DNA of 8,368 bases from a bacterium (GTDB taxonomy: Bacteria > Zixibacteria > MSB-5A5 > GN15 > FEB-12). Position 1 is the first letter of the stretch, and each line of letters opens with the position of its first letter. The position numbers and the translations under genes are program-made. The stretch lies in the NCBI GenBank assembly GCA_030640905.1, contig DAOWIM010000136.1, positions 1 to 8,368 on the forward strand, read 5' to 3'. The notes below the pieces were generated by a model. That model was not told the DNA's origin. It saw only the letters and a list, made by a program, of their open reading frames with translations, and did not search any database. Below are positions 1-5,988 of this stretch, piece after piece.

Positions 1-1059
1 ACGATCCTCTATTCGGACTCCTCCGATTACGCGGCCAATGTCGAGAAGGCAATATTCCGCGACCTGGCCGAGGTGGCGATTGATACCGAGCTGAAAGATC
101 GCGAAGTTGTTGATACGCCGGGAGCCGCTACGATTGAGGAGGTCACTGCTTTTCTCAAAGTCGATGCCACCCATCTGGTCAAGACGCTTCTATACATGGC
201 CGACGGTAAACCGGTCGCGGCGATGGTACGTGGTGATCGTGATGTCAACGAAACGAAATTGAAGAACGCGGTCGGCGCTATCGAGCTTGAGATGGCCGAT
301 GCCGACCAAGTAATGAAATATACCGGTGCTCCGGTCGGGTTCGCCGGGCCGGTCGGTTTGGGCGACGAGGTGGAAATTGTGGTCGATCCGCTAGTGAGTC
401 AGCTTAAGAATTTCATTGTTGGCGCCAACGAAAACGAGAAGCACATAATCAATGTCAATCTCGACCGTGATTTCAAAGCCTCGCAAATAATTGATATCAC
501 CGAGGCGCGAGAGGGCGACGGTTGCCCCAACTCCGACGGCAAACTTCTGGCAAAATCCGGTATTGAGGTTGGCAACACGTTTATGCTCGGGACCAAGTAT
601 TCCAACGCGCTCGGGGCGACGTTTCTTGATGCCGAAGGAAACGAGCAGCCGATGATTATGGGATCGTACGGAATTGGCGTTACGCGCACACCTCAGGCGG
701 CACTGGAAAAATATTTTGACGAAAAAGGGATAATCTGGCCAAAGAATATCGCACCGTATCTCGTTGAACTGATTGTCTTTAACCTCGACAAAGAGCCCAA
801 CCGCAAGGCTGGCGAACAGGTCTATGAGGCTCTGACCGAAGCGGGCATTGATGTTCTCTATGATGACCGCGACGAGCGTCCCGGTGTCAAGTTTAACGAT
901 GCTGACCTTGTGGGGATGCCGATTCGCGTGGTTATTGGTGATAAGTCCCTGAAAGACAACAAGGTAGAGATGAAAGCCCGTAGCCGGAGTGAGATGGAAC
1001 TGGTGGGGCTGGATGATGTTGTCGCGGCGGTCCGTAAGCTGGCCGAGGAGCTCATTTAG
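1..1059 (+). CDS. proS: Prolyl-tRNA synthetase, C-terminal part (5' end outside window)
   Basis: Cytoplasmic class II aminoacyl-tRNA synthetase that attaches proline to tRNA-Pro. The frame is open from base 1, so the N-terminal region with class II motifs 1 and 2 lies upstream; the GTG at 73 is an internal Val codon. The 352 visible residues open with SSDYAANVEKA, the segment leading into the YbaK-like INS editing domain (about residues 38-185). That domain carries LVKTLL, whose Lys (residue 61) matches the editing-site Lys of E. coli ProRS, then MVRGDRDVNE. Next come the catalytic segment LGTKYS, class II motif 3 GSYGIGVTR (221-229) and the anticodon-binding domain with DDRDERPGVKFNDADLVG. 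The INS domain marks the bacterial (E. coli-like) type. Oddities: the family's EVGH reads EVGN (Asn 192), and a CPxCG-like stretch reads CPNSDG. A 94-nt gap separates it from rimP, so the two may be transcribed separately. Identification is secure. Confidence 0.97.
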   Translation, partial: TILYSDSSDYAANVEKAIFRDLAEVAIDTELKDREVVDTPGAATIEEVTAFLKVDATHLVKTLLYMADGKPVAAMVRGDRDVNETKLKNAVGAIELEMADADQVMKYTGAPVGFAGPVGLGDEVEIVVDPLVSQLKNFIVGANENEKHIINVNLDRDFKASQIIDITEAREGDGCPNSDGKLLAKSGIEVGNTFMLGTKYSNALGATFLDAEGNEQPMIMGSYGIGVTRTPQAALEKYFDEKGIIWPKNIAPYLVELIVFNLDKEPNRKAGEQVYEALTEAGIDVLYDDRDERPGVKFNDADLVGMPIRVVIGDKSLKDNKVEMKARSRSEMELVGLDDVVAAVRKLAEELI

Positions 1060-1071
1060 GGAATTATTTTG

Positions 1072-1100
1072 TTGCGCGTTAAACGGTTGGCATATATATT
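1072..1100 (+). promoter_or_regulatory. Possible sigma70-type promoter for the rimP-nusA-infB operon
   Basis: A TATATT box (1095-1100, five of six matches to TATAAT) lies 17 bp downstream of TTGCGC (1072-1077, three of six matches to TTGACA). It sits in the AT-rich start of the only sizeable gap upstream of rimP. Transcription would begin near 1107, just before the hairpin at 1115-1134, giving a leader of about 47 nt. The -35 box is weak and AT-rich spacers often contain chance -10 matches, so this is a candidate only; the operon may instead be read through from proS. Confidence 0.35.
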
Positions 1101-1114
1101 CTTCAGTTCTATTG

Positions 1115-1138
1115 GAGTGGGTAAGTGCCCACTCTTTT
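1115..1138 (+). terminator. Terminator-like hairpin in the rimP leader (end of proS or operon attenuator)
   Basis: GAGTGGG (1115-1121) pairs perfectly with CCCACTC (1128-1134) around a six-base loop, TAAGTG, and is followed at once by TTTT (1135-1138). A G-U pair at 1114/1135 and a U-G pair inside the loop (1122/1127) could extend it. CTATT (1109-1113) and AATAG (1144-1148) are also complementary and could close an outer helix that reaches to within 5 nt of the rimP start. The T-tract is short, so termination would probably be partial. From memory, a GAGTGGGC/GCCCACTC hairpin with a T-run recurs upstream of rimP in many bacteria, and Rfam has a rimP-leader family described from gamma-proteobacteria. 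Whether this element belongs to that family is inference. Confidence 0.6.
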
Positions 1139-1153
1139 ATGTGAATAGTTGAT

Positions 1154-1600
1154 ATGGCGAAAGACGAGAAAAACAAAGTAACCGAACTGATAGAAAAGCC
1201 GCTGGCTGACCGTGGGTACGAAATTGCCGATATTGTAATATCGCATTACAAAGCCCGCGCGATGCTGCGCTTGTTTATCTATTCGGAGAAGCCGGCGACG
1301 GTGGGTGAATGTGCGAGTCTGTCCCGATTGGTTGGTGACTTGATTGAAGGAACCGATCTGTTCAACCGAGGGTATACACTCGAAGTCTCCACGCCGGGTC
1401 TTGATCGCCCGTTGACATCGCTGAAGGATTTCAAATATCGGGCCGGTGAGACAGTCCGAATTGAGTTTGTAGATGATGACCGCAAGAAAGAAACAGCCGA
1501 GATAAAGGCTGTCACGGGAGAAAAGGTTGAGTTTCAAAATGATTCAGGTCCGTTCATACTGGAAATGGCGGAAATTAAGAGGGCCAAAATCCGATTCTAA
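1154..1600 (+). CDS. rimP: Ribosome maturation factor RimP
   Basis: Cytoplasmic factor that binds the free 30S subunit during assembly and assists late maturation. The product is 148 residues, close to the usual 140-155. An N-terminal alpha/beta domain (to about residue 85) contains LRLFIYSE (38-45) and the family signature LEVSTPGLDRPL (76-87). An SH3-like C-terminal domain follows (about 88-148), with KDFKYRAGETVRI and the closing KRAKIRF. The ATG at 1154 is chosen because the N-terminus then aligns with the family. It has no clear Shine-Dalgarno: the preceding bases are AT-rich and hold ATGTGA and a short GTG reading that stops at once. Weak initiation just after a hairpin could keep output low. 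It lies 14 nt before nusA, the classic rimP-nusA pairing. Confidence 0.96.
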   Translation: MAKDEKNKVTELIEKPLADRGYEIADIVISHYKARAMLRLFIYSEKPATVGECASLSRLVGDLIEGTDLFNRGYTLEVSTPGLDRPLTSLKDFKYRAGETVRIEFVDDDRKKETAEIKAVTGEKVEFQNDSGPFILEMAEIKRAKIRF

Positions 1601-1614
1601 TGGAGATGCAATAG

Positions 1615-3057
1615 ATGGCGTTTGACATGATAGAAGCTATGACGCTGGTGGCGAGGGAGAAGAATATCGAATTCGACGCCGTCCTGGAAACCCTGCAGGA
1701 AAGCCTGCTGGCGGCGGCCAGGAAGAAGTATACGTTTACCGATAATATCTCTTTCAAGTTCGACCGCAAGGCAAACGAGCTTCTGATGATGGCCACCAAG
1801 AGAGTGGTCAAGGAAGTTGAAGATGGAAATGTCGAGATCACGCTGGACGAAGCCAAGGGAATGGACCCTGCCGCTGAGATCGACGATGAGATCGATATCT
1901 ACATCGACTACGAGACGGACTTTGGGCGTAACGCGATTGCGTCGGCCAAGCAAATCCTGATTCAGAAAGTTCGTGAAGCTGAGCGGGATCGAATCTACGA
2001 TGAGTTTGTTGACAAGATTGGCACGATGGCATCCGGTGTTGTCCAACAGATCGACAAGGGCAATGTCATTGTCAATCTTGGGCGCGCTGAGGCTATTCTG
2101 CCGATCAAAGAGCAGATTCCCCGTGAACGTTTCCGTCAGGGCGACCGCGTCCGGGCATTTATTATGGATGTTCAGAAATCACTGCGCGGTCCTCAGATCG
2201 TGCTCTCTCGTGTGAGTAACGAGTTCCTCCGGGCTCTCTTTGCTATTGAAGTTCCGGAAATTTACGAGAAGGTCATTGAGATCAAAGCGATTGCTCGCGA
2301 ACCTGGAGAACGCGCCAAAGTAGCTGTTTATTCTTCGGATGAACGTATTGATCCGGTCGGCGCATGTGTTGGTATCAAGGGCGTTCGGGTGCAGTCGATT
2401 GTCCGTGAGCTCAACAACGAGCGGATTGATATTGTGCCATATACGTCGGCACCAGAGATGTTTGTCAGCCGGGCTCTGGCTCCGGCTAAAGTGGTTCATG
2501 TCGAGGTTATCGAACTGGAGAAGAAGATGACGGTCGCGGTGGAGGATGAAAAACTCTCGCTGGCGATTGGTCGTAACGGGCAGAATGCGCGGTTGGCTTC
2601 CAAGCTCACCGGATGGAAAGTCAATATCATGTCCGAAACCGAGTACGACGAAGCCCGGTCTGTTGAGGCTGAGTTGCTGGTACCGGTTGGCCAGTTGGAT
2701 GGTGTCGGTGCAAAAATTGCCGAACGATTGGCTGATTCGGATATCGGATCGGTCCAGAAACTTGCCGCCACATCGGTGGAAAGCCTATCCCGGATCGAAG
2801 GAATCGGCGAGAAGACCGCAGAGAAACTTATCCAAAAAGCTGAGGCGATGGTTGCCCAGGTTGAGAAGGAATACCATCAGCGGAAGGCTGAGGAAGCGGC
2901 CGAACAAAAGGCGTCCGGCGAGGTCGATAAGGACAAACTGACCGAACAGGACGTTTTTGAAGATGACAGCGAGTATGTCACCGAAGTAGATGACGTTATG
3001 GAAGTGGAAGCGCCCAAGTTGGACGATGTGGAAGACGAGGAGTCCGAAGGCGCATAG
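1615..3057 (+). CDS. nusA: Transcription termination/antitermination factor NusA
   Basis: RNA polymerase-binding elongation factor acting in pausing, termination and antitermination. The domain order is complete: RNAP-binding N-terminal domain (about residues 1-130, opening MAFDMIEAMTLVAREKNIEF), S1 domain (about 135-200, with GVVQQIDKGNVIVNLGRAEA), KH1 with GIKG at 253-256, and KH2 with GRNG at 319-322. After these come two helix-hairpin-helix-like units (LDGVGAKIAERL near 361-372 and IEGIGEKTAEKL near 394-405), then a charged helix and a strongly acidic tail (21 Asp/Glu among residues 436-480). At 480 residues it is longer than the Bacillus form, which lacks a C-terminal extension, and close to E. 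coli NusA with its two acidic repeats. The HhH part probably corresponds to such a repeat. GGAG at 1602-1605, 9 nt before the ATG, supports the start. NusA often controls its own operon, which would suit the hairpin upstream of rimP (inference). Confidence 0.97.
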   Translation: MAFDMIEAMTLVAREKNIEFDAVLETLQESLLAAARKKYTFTDNISFKFDRKANELLMMATKRVVKEVEDGNVEITLDEAKGMDPAAEIDDEIDIYIDYETDFGRNAIASAKQILIQKVREAERDRIYDEFVDKIGTMASGVVQQIDKGNVIVNLGRAEAILPIKEQIPRERFRQGDRVRAFIMDVQKSLRGPQIVLSRVSNEFLRALFAIEVPEIYEKVIEIKAIAREPGERAKVAVYSSDERIDPVGACVGIKGVRVQSIVRELNNERIDIVPYTSAPEMFVSRALAPAKVVHVEVIELEKKMTVAVEDEKLSLAIGRNGQNARLASKLTGWKVNIMSETEYDEARSVEAELLVPVGQLDGVGAKIAERLADSDIGSVQKLAATSVESLSRIEGIGEKTAEKLIQKAEAMVAQVEKEYHQRKAEEAAEQKASGEVDKDKLTEQDVFEDDSEYVTEVDDVMEVEAPKLDDVEDEESEGA

Positions 3058-3063
3058 AGTTTG

Positions 3064-3094
3064 TCCCGATTGTCGAGACGAACTCGACACGGGA
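3064..3094 (+). other. Stem-loop in the nusA-infB spacer
   Basis: TCCCG (3064-3068) pairs with CGGGA (3090-3094), and TGTCGAG (3071-3077) pairs with CTCGACA (3083-3089). The only interruption is a two-base AT bulge at 3069-3070; the loop is ACGAA. That gives 12 base pairs, mostly G-C. No T-run follows, so it does not look like an intrinsic terminator. It ends 9 nt before the infB Shine-Dalgarno. Possible roles are an RNA processing or stability element, a translational control element, or a copy of a dispersed palindromic repeat; the window cannot decide between these. Confidence 0.7.
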
Positions 3095-3103
3095 TTACCT
3101 GTG

Positions 3104-3112
3104 AGGAGGTGA
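3104..3112 (+). promoter_or_regulatory. Near-perfect Shine-Dalgarno for infB
   Basis: AGGAGGTGA matches the complement of the 16S anti-Shine-Dalgarno over nine bases, 6 nt before the infB ATG at 3119. It is the strongest ribosome binding site in the window; rimP and rbfA show almost none. It fixes the infB start and suggests that infB is translated independently and strongly. Confidence 0.85.
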
Positions 3113-3118
3113 GTACAG

Positions 3119-5332
3119 ATGGCGAAAGATACTAAGCGAATATATCAGTTGGCCAAGGAATACAACATATCATCTAACGCCATGCTGGTAATTCTCCGCG
3201 AACTCAAGTTTGAACCGAAATCTCACATGTCGGTAGCGACGGCTGATATGATCAAGGCTGTCACGCGTAAGTTCACTGAGGAAAAGCAACAAGCCAAGAA
3301 GGGCATGGAACAACGTGCCCAAATAAAGCAGGCCGGAGAAAAGAAAGTTGCTCAGGTCGGAAGTATCAAGGTTATCAATACATCTTCGACCGTCGCCGGC
3401 GTGCTGAAGAAAATTGAGAAGAAACAGCGGAAGAAAGACAGACGGAAGAAAAAGGGCCGTCAATCTGTAGATCAAGCAGCCGTTGCCAAGAGTTTCAAGA
3501 CTACAATGGCCAACCTCGGAGGCGGAAAACATAAGAAAAAGTATCATCGTGGACCGGGCCAGGGTGAAGAAACGAATCTGCTGCCCGAGAATATAATCGA
3601 AGTAAACGAGTTTATGACGGTCGCTGAGCTGGCCAACCAACTGGAACGTAAACCATCGGAATTGATCGCCAAGCTCTTTGAGATGGGGATGATGGCAACC
3701 ATCAATCAGCGCCTGGACATGGACACCATCGAGATGGTCGCCGGTGAGTTCGAATTTGAAGTAAAACAGATGGCAGAGGTCGGCGAGTATGCTCTGGAAG
3801 AAGAAGTTGATGCCAACCTCGAGAGCCGCGCACCGGTTGTGACTATAATGGGGCATGTCGATCACGGGAAAACCTCGTTGCTTGACTATATACGCAAAAC
3901 AAATGTTGTCAGTGGCGAAGCGGGTGCTATCACCCAGCATATCGGAGCTTACGAGGTTAATCACGGCGAAGGCAGGATTGCCTTTCTCGACACGCCTGGC
4001 CACGAAGCCTTTACGGCTATGCGTGCTCGCGGCGCTCATGTGACTGATATCGTGGTGCTGGTTGTCGCTTCCGATGACGGCGTCCGTCCGCAGACTATCG
4101 AAGCTATCGACCATGCCAGAGCTGCCGGTGTGCCGATCATTGTTGCTATTAATAAAATTGACAAGCCAAACTCGAATCCCGATCAGATACGTACGGAACT
4201 GTCAAATCAGAATCTTCTCTCAGAGGATTGGGGCGGTCAGGTTATTATGGTCAACGTTTCGGCAAAGACTGGGGAAGGCGCCGACAAGCTGCTTGATATG
4301 ATCCTCCTGCAGGCCGAGATGATGGACCTCCAGGCCGACAGGTCGATCCGAGGTCGAGGTGTCGTTATTGATGCCAAGTTGGAAAAGGGCCGGGGCACGG
4401 TCGTGACCGTATTGATCCAAAAAGGAACATGCAGTATTGGTGATCCGGTTGTGGCCGGCGCTTTCAGTGGTCGTATTCGTACTATCGTTAATGATCGAGA
4501 CATTAAGCTTTCTTCTATCGGACCTTCGACACCAGCACAGATCACCGGCCTCGGTGGCGTTCCTAAGGCGGGGGACTCTTTTATGGTCGTGGCCACTGAC
4601 CAGGAGGCCAAAGAAATATCTGCCAAACGAGGTCAGGTAAGACGCGAGCAGGATGCTCGCCGCACTCATGGCAGGACGACGCTGGATAAAGTCTTTGACC
4701 GCATCAAAGAAGGACAGATCAAAGAAGTACGGCTGATCATCAAAGGTGACGTCGATGGTTCGGTGGAAGTACTTTCCGATACGTTGGGCAGAATTTCTAC
4801 CGACGAAGTTCGGACCAACATAATCCATCGAGGCGTTGGTATGGTAACCGAGTCGGATGTGCTGTTGGCTTCGGCTTCCGATGCGATCATTATCGGATTC
4901 CATGTTTCGCTCGACAGCCGCGCTCGCGAGGCAGCCAAGCGGGAGAAGGTTGATGTCCGTCAATATGATATCGTTTACGAAGCGGAAGACGATGTCAAGA
5001 AGGCGTTGTCCGGACTGCTGGCTCCTACCGTTGAGGAACATTTCGTTGGAGCTGCTGACGTTCGTGACCTTTTCAAAGTTCCCAAGGTTGGGGTTGTGGC
5101 TGGTTGTTATGTCCGCGAAGGACGCATCCTTCGTAACGATCGCATCCGCTTAACTCGTGACGGCACGATGGTTTTCACTGGTACTCTCAGGTCTCTGAAG
5201 CGTTTCAAGGATGATGCCCGGGAAGTCAAGGAAGGTTTTGAGTGTGGCATCGGTATTGAGGGCTTCAACGACATCAAAGTTGGTGACGTTATTGAAGCTT
5301 ATGAGATAGTAGAGACGGCGAGATCATTATAG
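3119..5332 (+). CDS. infB: Translation initiation factor IF-2
   Basis: GTPase that positions fMet-tRNA on the 30S subunit and promotes 50S joining. The product has 737 residues, near the 716 of B. subtilis and shorter than the 890 of E. coli. An N-terminal IF2_N module (about residues 1-52) is followed by a very basic linker (13 Lys/Arg among residues 97-114), then a second IF2_N module (about 160-218, FMTVAELANQLERKPSELIA). The G domain has all motifs: G1 GHVDHGKT (245-252), G2 GAITQHIGAY (269-278), G3 DTPGHEAF (291-298), G4 NKID (345-348) and G5 SAK (381-383). The usual GGITQ reads GAITQ here, a mild change. Domain II starts near RGRGVVIDAKLEKGRGTV (411-428), domain III lies near 535-635, and the fMet-tRNA-binding C-terminal domain closes the protein (FKVPKVGVVAGCYVREG and ending VGDVIEAYEI). 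The start is fixed by the Shine-Dalgarno at 3104-3112. Nothing suggests truncation. Confidence 0.98.
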   Translation: MAKDTKRIYQLAKEYNISSNAMLVILRELKFEPKSHMSVATADMIKAVTRKFTEEKQQAKKGMEQRAQIKQAGEKKVAQVGSIKVINTSSTVAGVLKKIEKKQRKKDRRKKKGRQSVDQAAVAKSFKTTMANLGGGKHKKKYHRGPGQGEETNLLPENIIEVNEFMTVAELANQLERKPSELIAKLFEMGMMATINQRLDMDTIEMVAGEFEFEVKQMAEVGEYALEEEVDANLESRAPVVTIMGHVDHGKTSLLDYIRKTNVVSGEAGAITQHIGAYEVNHGEGRIAFLDTPGHEAFTAMRARGAHVTDIVVLVVASDDGVRPQTIEAIDHARAAGVPIIVAINKIDKPNSNPDQIRTELSNQNLLSEDWGGQVIMVNVSAKTGEGADKLLDMILLQAEMMDLQADRSIRGRGVVIDAKLEKGRGTVVTVLIQKGTCSIGDPVVAGAFSGRIRTIVNDRDIKLSSIGPSTPAQITGLGGVPKAGDSFMVVATDQEAKEISAKRGQVRREQDARRTHGRTTLDKVFDRIKEGQIKEVRLIIKGDVDGSVEVLSDTLGRISTDEVRTNIIHRGVGMVTESDVLLASASDAIIIGFHVSLDSRAREAAKREKVDVRQYDIVYEAEDDVKKALSGLLAPTVEEHFVGAADVRDLFKVPKVGVVAGCYVREGRILRNDRIRLTRDGTMVFTGTLRSLKRFKDDAREVKEGFECGIGIEGFNDIKVGDVIEAYEIVETARSL

Positions 5333-5344
5333 TTGTGAGATTCA

Positions 5345-5626
5345 TTGATTACGGTCGTTCTAACAATTCACCTGCAGCTTCCGGGAGTCAATTCTCTGAA
5401 AGAAAAGCGACGGATTGTTAAGTCGCTCACTACAAAGTTGAGAAATAAGTTCAATATTTCGATAGCCGAGGTAGGCGATAATGACATCTACCGGTCGGCC
5501 ATTATTGGGGTAGCGATTGTATCAAACAGTTCCAGTTTTGGACATCAGGTCGCCTCAAAATTGATCAACCGGATTGAGACCGACTCAACCGTAGTACTCA
5601 GCGATTACTCGACCGAGACAGCATAG
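5345..5626 (+). CDS. ylxP: DUF503 family protein (YlxP-like)
   Basis: Small cytoplasmic protein of 93 residues, matching the usual 90-100 of the DUF503 (YlxP) family. The biochemical role is not firmly established; the family sits almost always between infB and rbfA, as here, which suggests a link to ribosome assembly or translation. Recognisable parts are the beta strand plus LPGVNSLKEKRR (12-23), the segment RNKFNISIAEV (33-43) and SAIIGVAIVSN (51-61). Where many relatives have a DLWQRA-like segment, this one reads DIYRSA. The start must be the TTG at 5345: the frame is closed by TGA at 5336-5338 and there is no ATG or GTG between. Only a weak GTGAG (5335-5339) precedes it, 5 nt away. It begins 12 nt after infB, so coupling to infB translation is likely. 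Confidence 0.88.
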   Translation: MITVVLTIHLQLPGVNSLKEKRRIVKSLTTKLRNKFNISIAEVGDNDIYRSAIIGVAIVSNSSSFGHQVASKLINRIETDSTVVLSDYSTETA

Positions 5627-5631
5627 AACAA

Positions 5632-5988
5632 ATGAGACAGTTTAGAAGATCCGACAGATTGGGCGAACAGATTCTCCGGGATATTTCGGAGGTTACGCAG
5701 ACGGAGTTGCGGGATGACTTCCCGGCGATGATTACTTACACGCACGTACGCCTGAGTGGCGATTTGCGTTATGCTACGGTCTTTTACTCCGTTCTTGGCG
5801 ATGAAAAGACCCGAGAGGCGGTTGTTGAAGCTCTGGCACGGAATGCCCGAAAATTGCGTGGACTGGTGGGGAAGCGACTGCATGTACGACGCATCCCGGA
5901 ATTCCATTTCAAGTTTGACCCCTCTATTGAGGAAGGTATGAAAATCGAGAAGCTGCTCAATCAGGTGAGGACCGATGATCATGAGTAG
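5632..5988 (+). CDS. rbfA: 30S ribosome-binding factor RbfA
   Basis: Cold-shock-associated assembly factor that binds the 30S subunit near the 5' end of 16S rRNA during late maturation. It is 118 residues, a normal length, forming a single type II KH-like domain. The N-terminus RSDRLGEQILRDISEVTQTEL matches the family's R-hydrophobic-R-hydrophobic opening helix. The core strands are THVRLSGDLRYATVFYSVLGD (37-57), and the end KRLHVRRIPEFHFKFDPSIE (81-100) is highly characteristic. The helix-kink-helix, which normally carries AxG (AKG or ASG) in place of the KH GxxG, reads NAR at residues 71-73, so the small residue and the glycine are lost. The ATG at 5632 follows the previous stop by 5 nt with no clear Shine-Dalgarno, so translation probably depends on reinitiation from ylxP. 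Its 3' end overlaps the next gene. Confidence 0.95.
   Translation: MRQFRRSDRLGEQILRDISEVTQTELRDDFPAMITYTHVRLSGDLRYATVFYSVLGDEKTREAVVEALARNARKLRGLVGKRLHVRRIPEFHFKFDPSIEEGMKIEKLLNQVRTDDHE
5963..5970 (+). promoter_or_regulatory. Shine-Dalgarno within rbfA for the DHH-family gene
   Basis: AGGTGAGG lies inside the rbfA coding sequence. AGGTGA ends 6 nt before the ATG at 5975, and GAGG ends 10 nt before the ATG at 5981. It supports initiation at one of these two overlapping starts, with 5975 slightly better, over the later ATG at 5996. Confidence 0.6.

Noticed and set aside
1060..1153. tRNA gene (such as the initiator tRNA upstream of rimP in E. coli) in the proS-rimP gap
   Set aside because: The gap is AT-rich, holds no cloverleaf, and has no T-loop GTTCGA-like sequence.
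391..1176. Long minus-strand open frame (261 codons) opposite proS
   Set aside because: It is antisense to a clear ProRS frame with conserved motifs, shows no recognisable domain, and crosses the rimP leader; it is a shadow frame.
3095..3103. Intrinsic terminator after the nusA-infB stem-loop
   Set aside because: The stem is followed by TTACCTGTG, not by a T-run.
3170..4114. Long minus-strand open frame (314 codons) opposite infB
   Set aside because: The plus strand here encodes the IF2 N-terminal modules and G domain with all G motifs; the antisense product looks like no protein family I know.
4220..5041. Minus-strand open frame (273 codons) opposite the IF2 central domains
   Set aside because: Chance open frame created by the codon bias of infB, with no own start context or domain.
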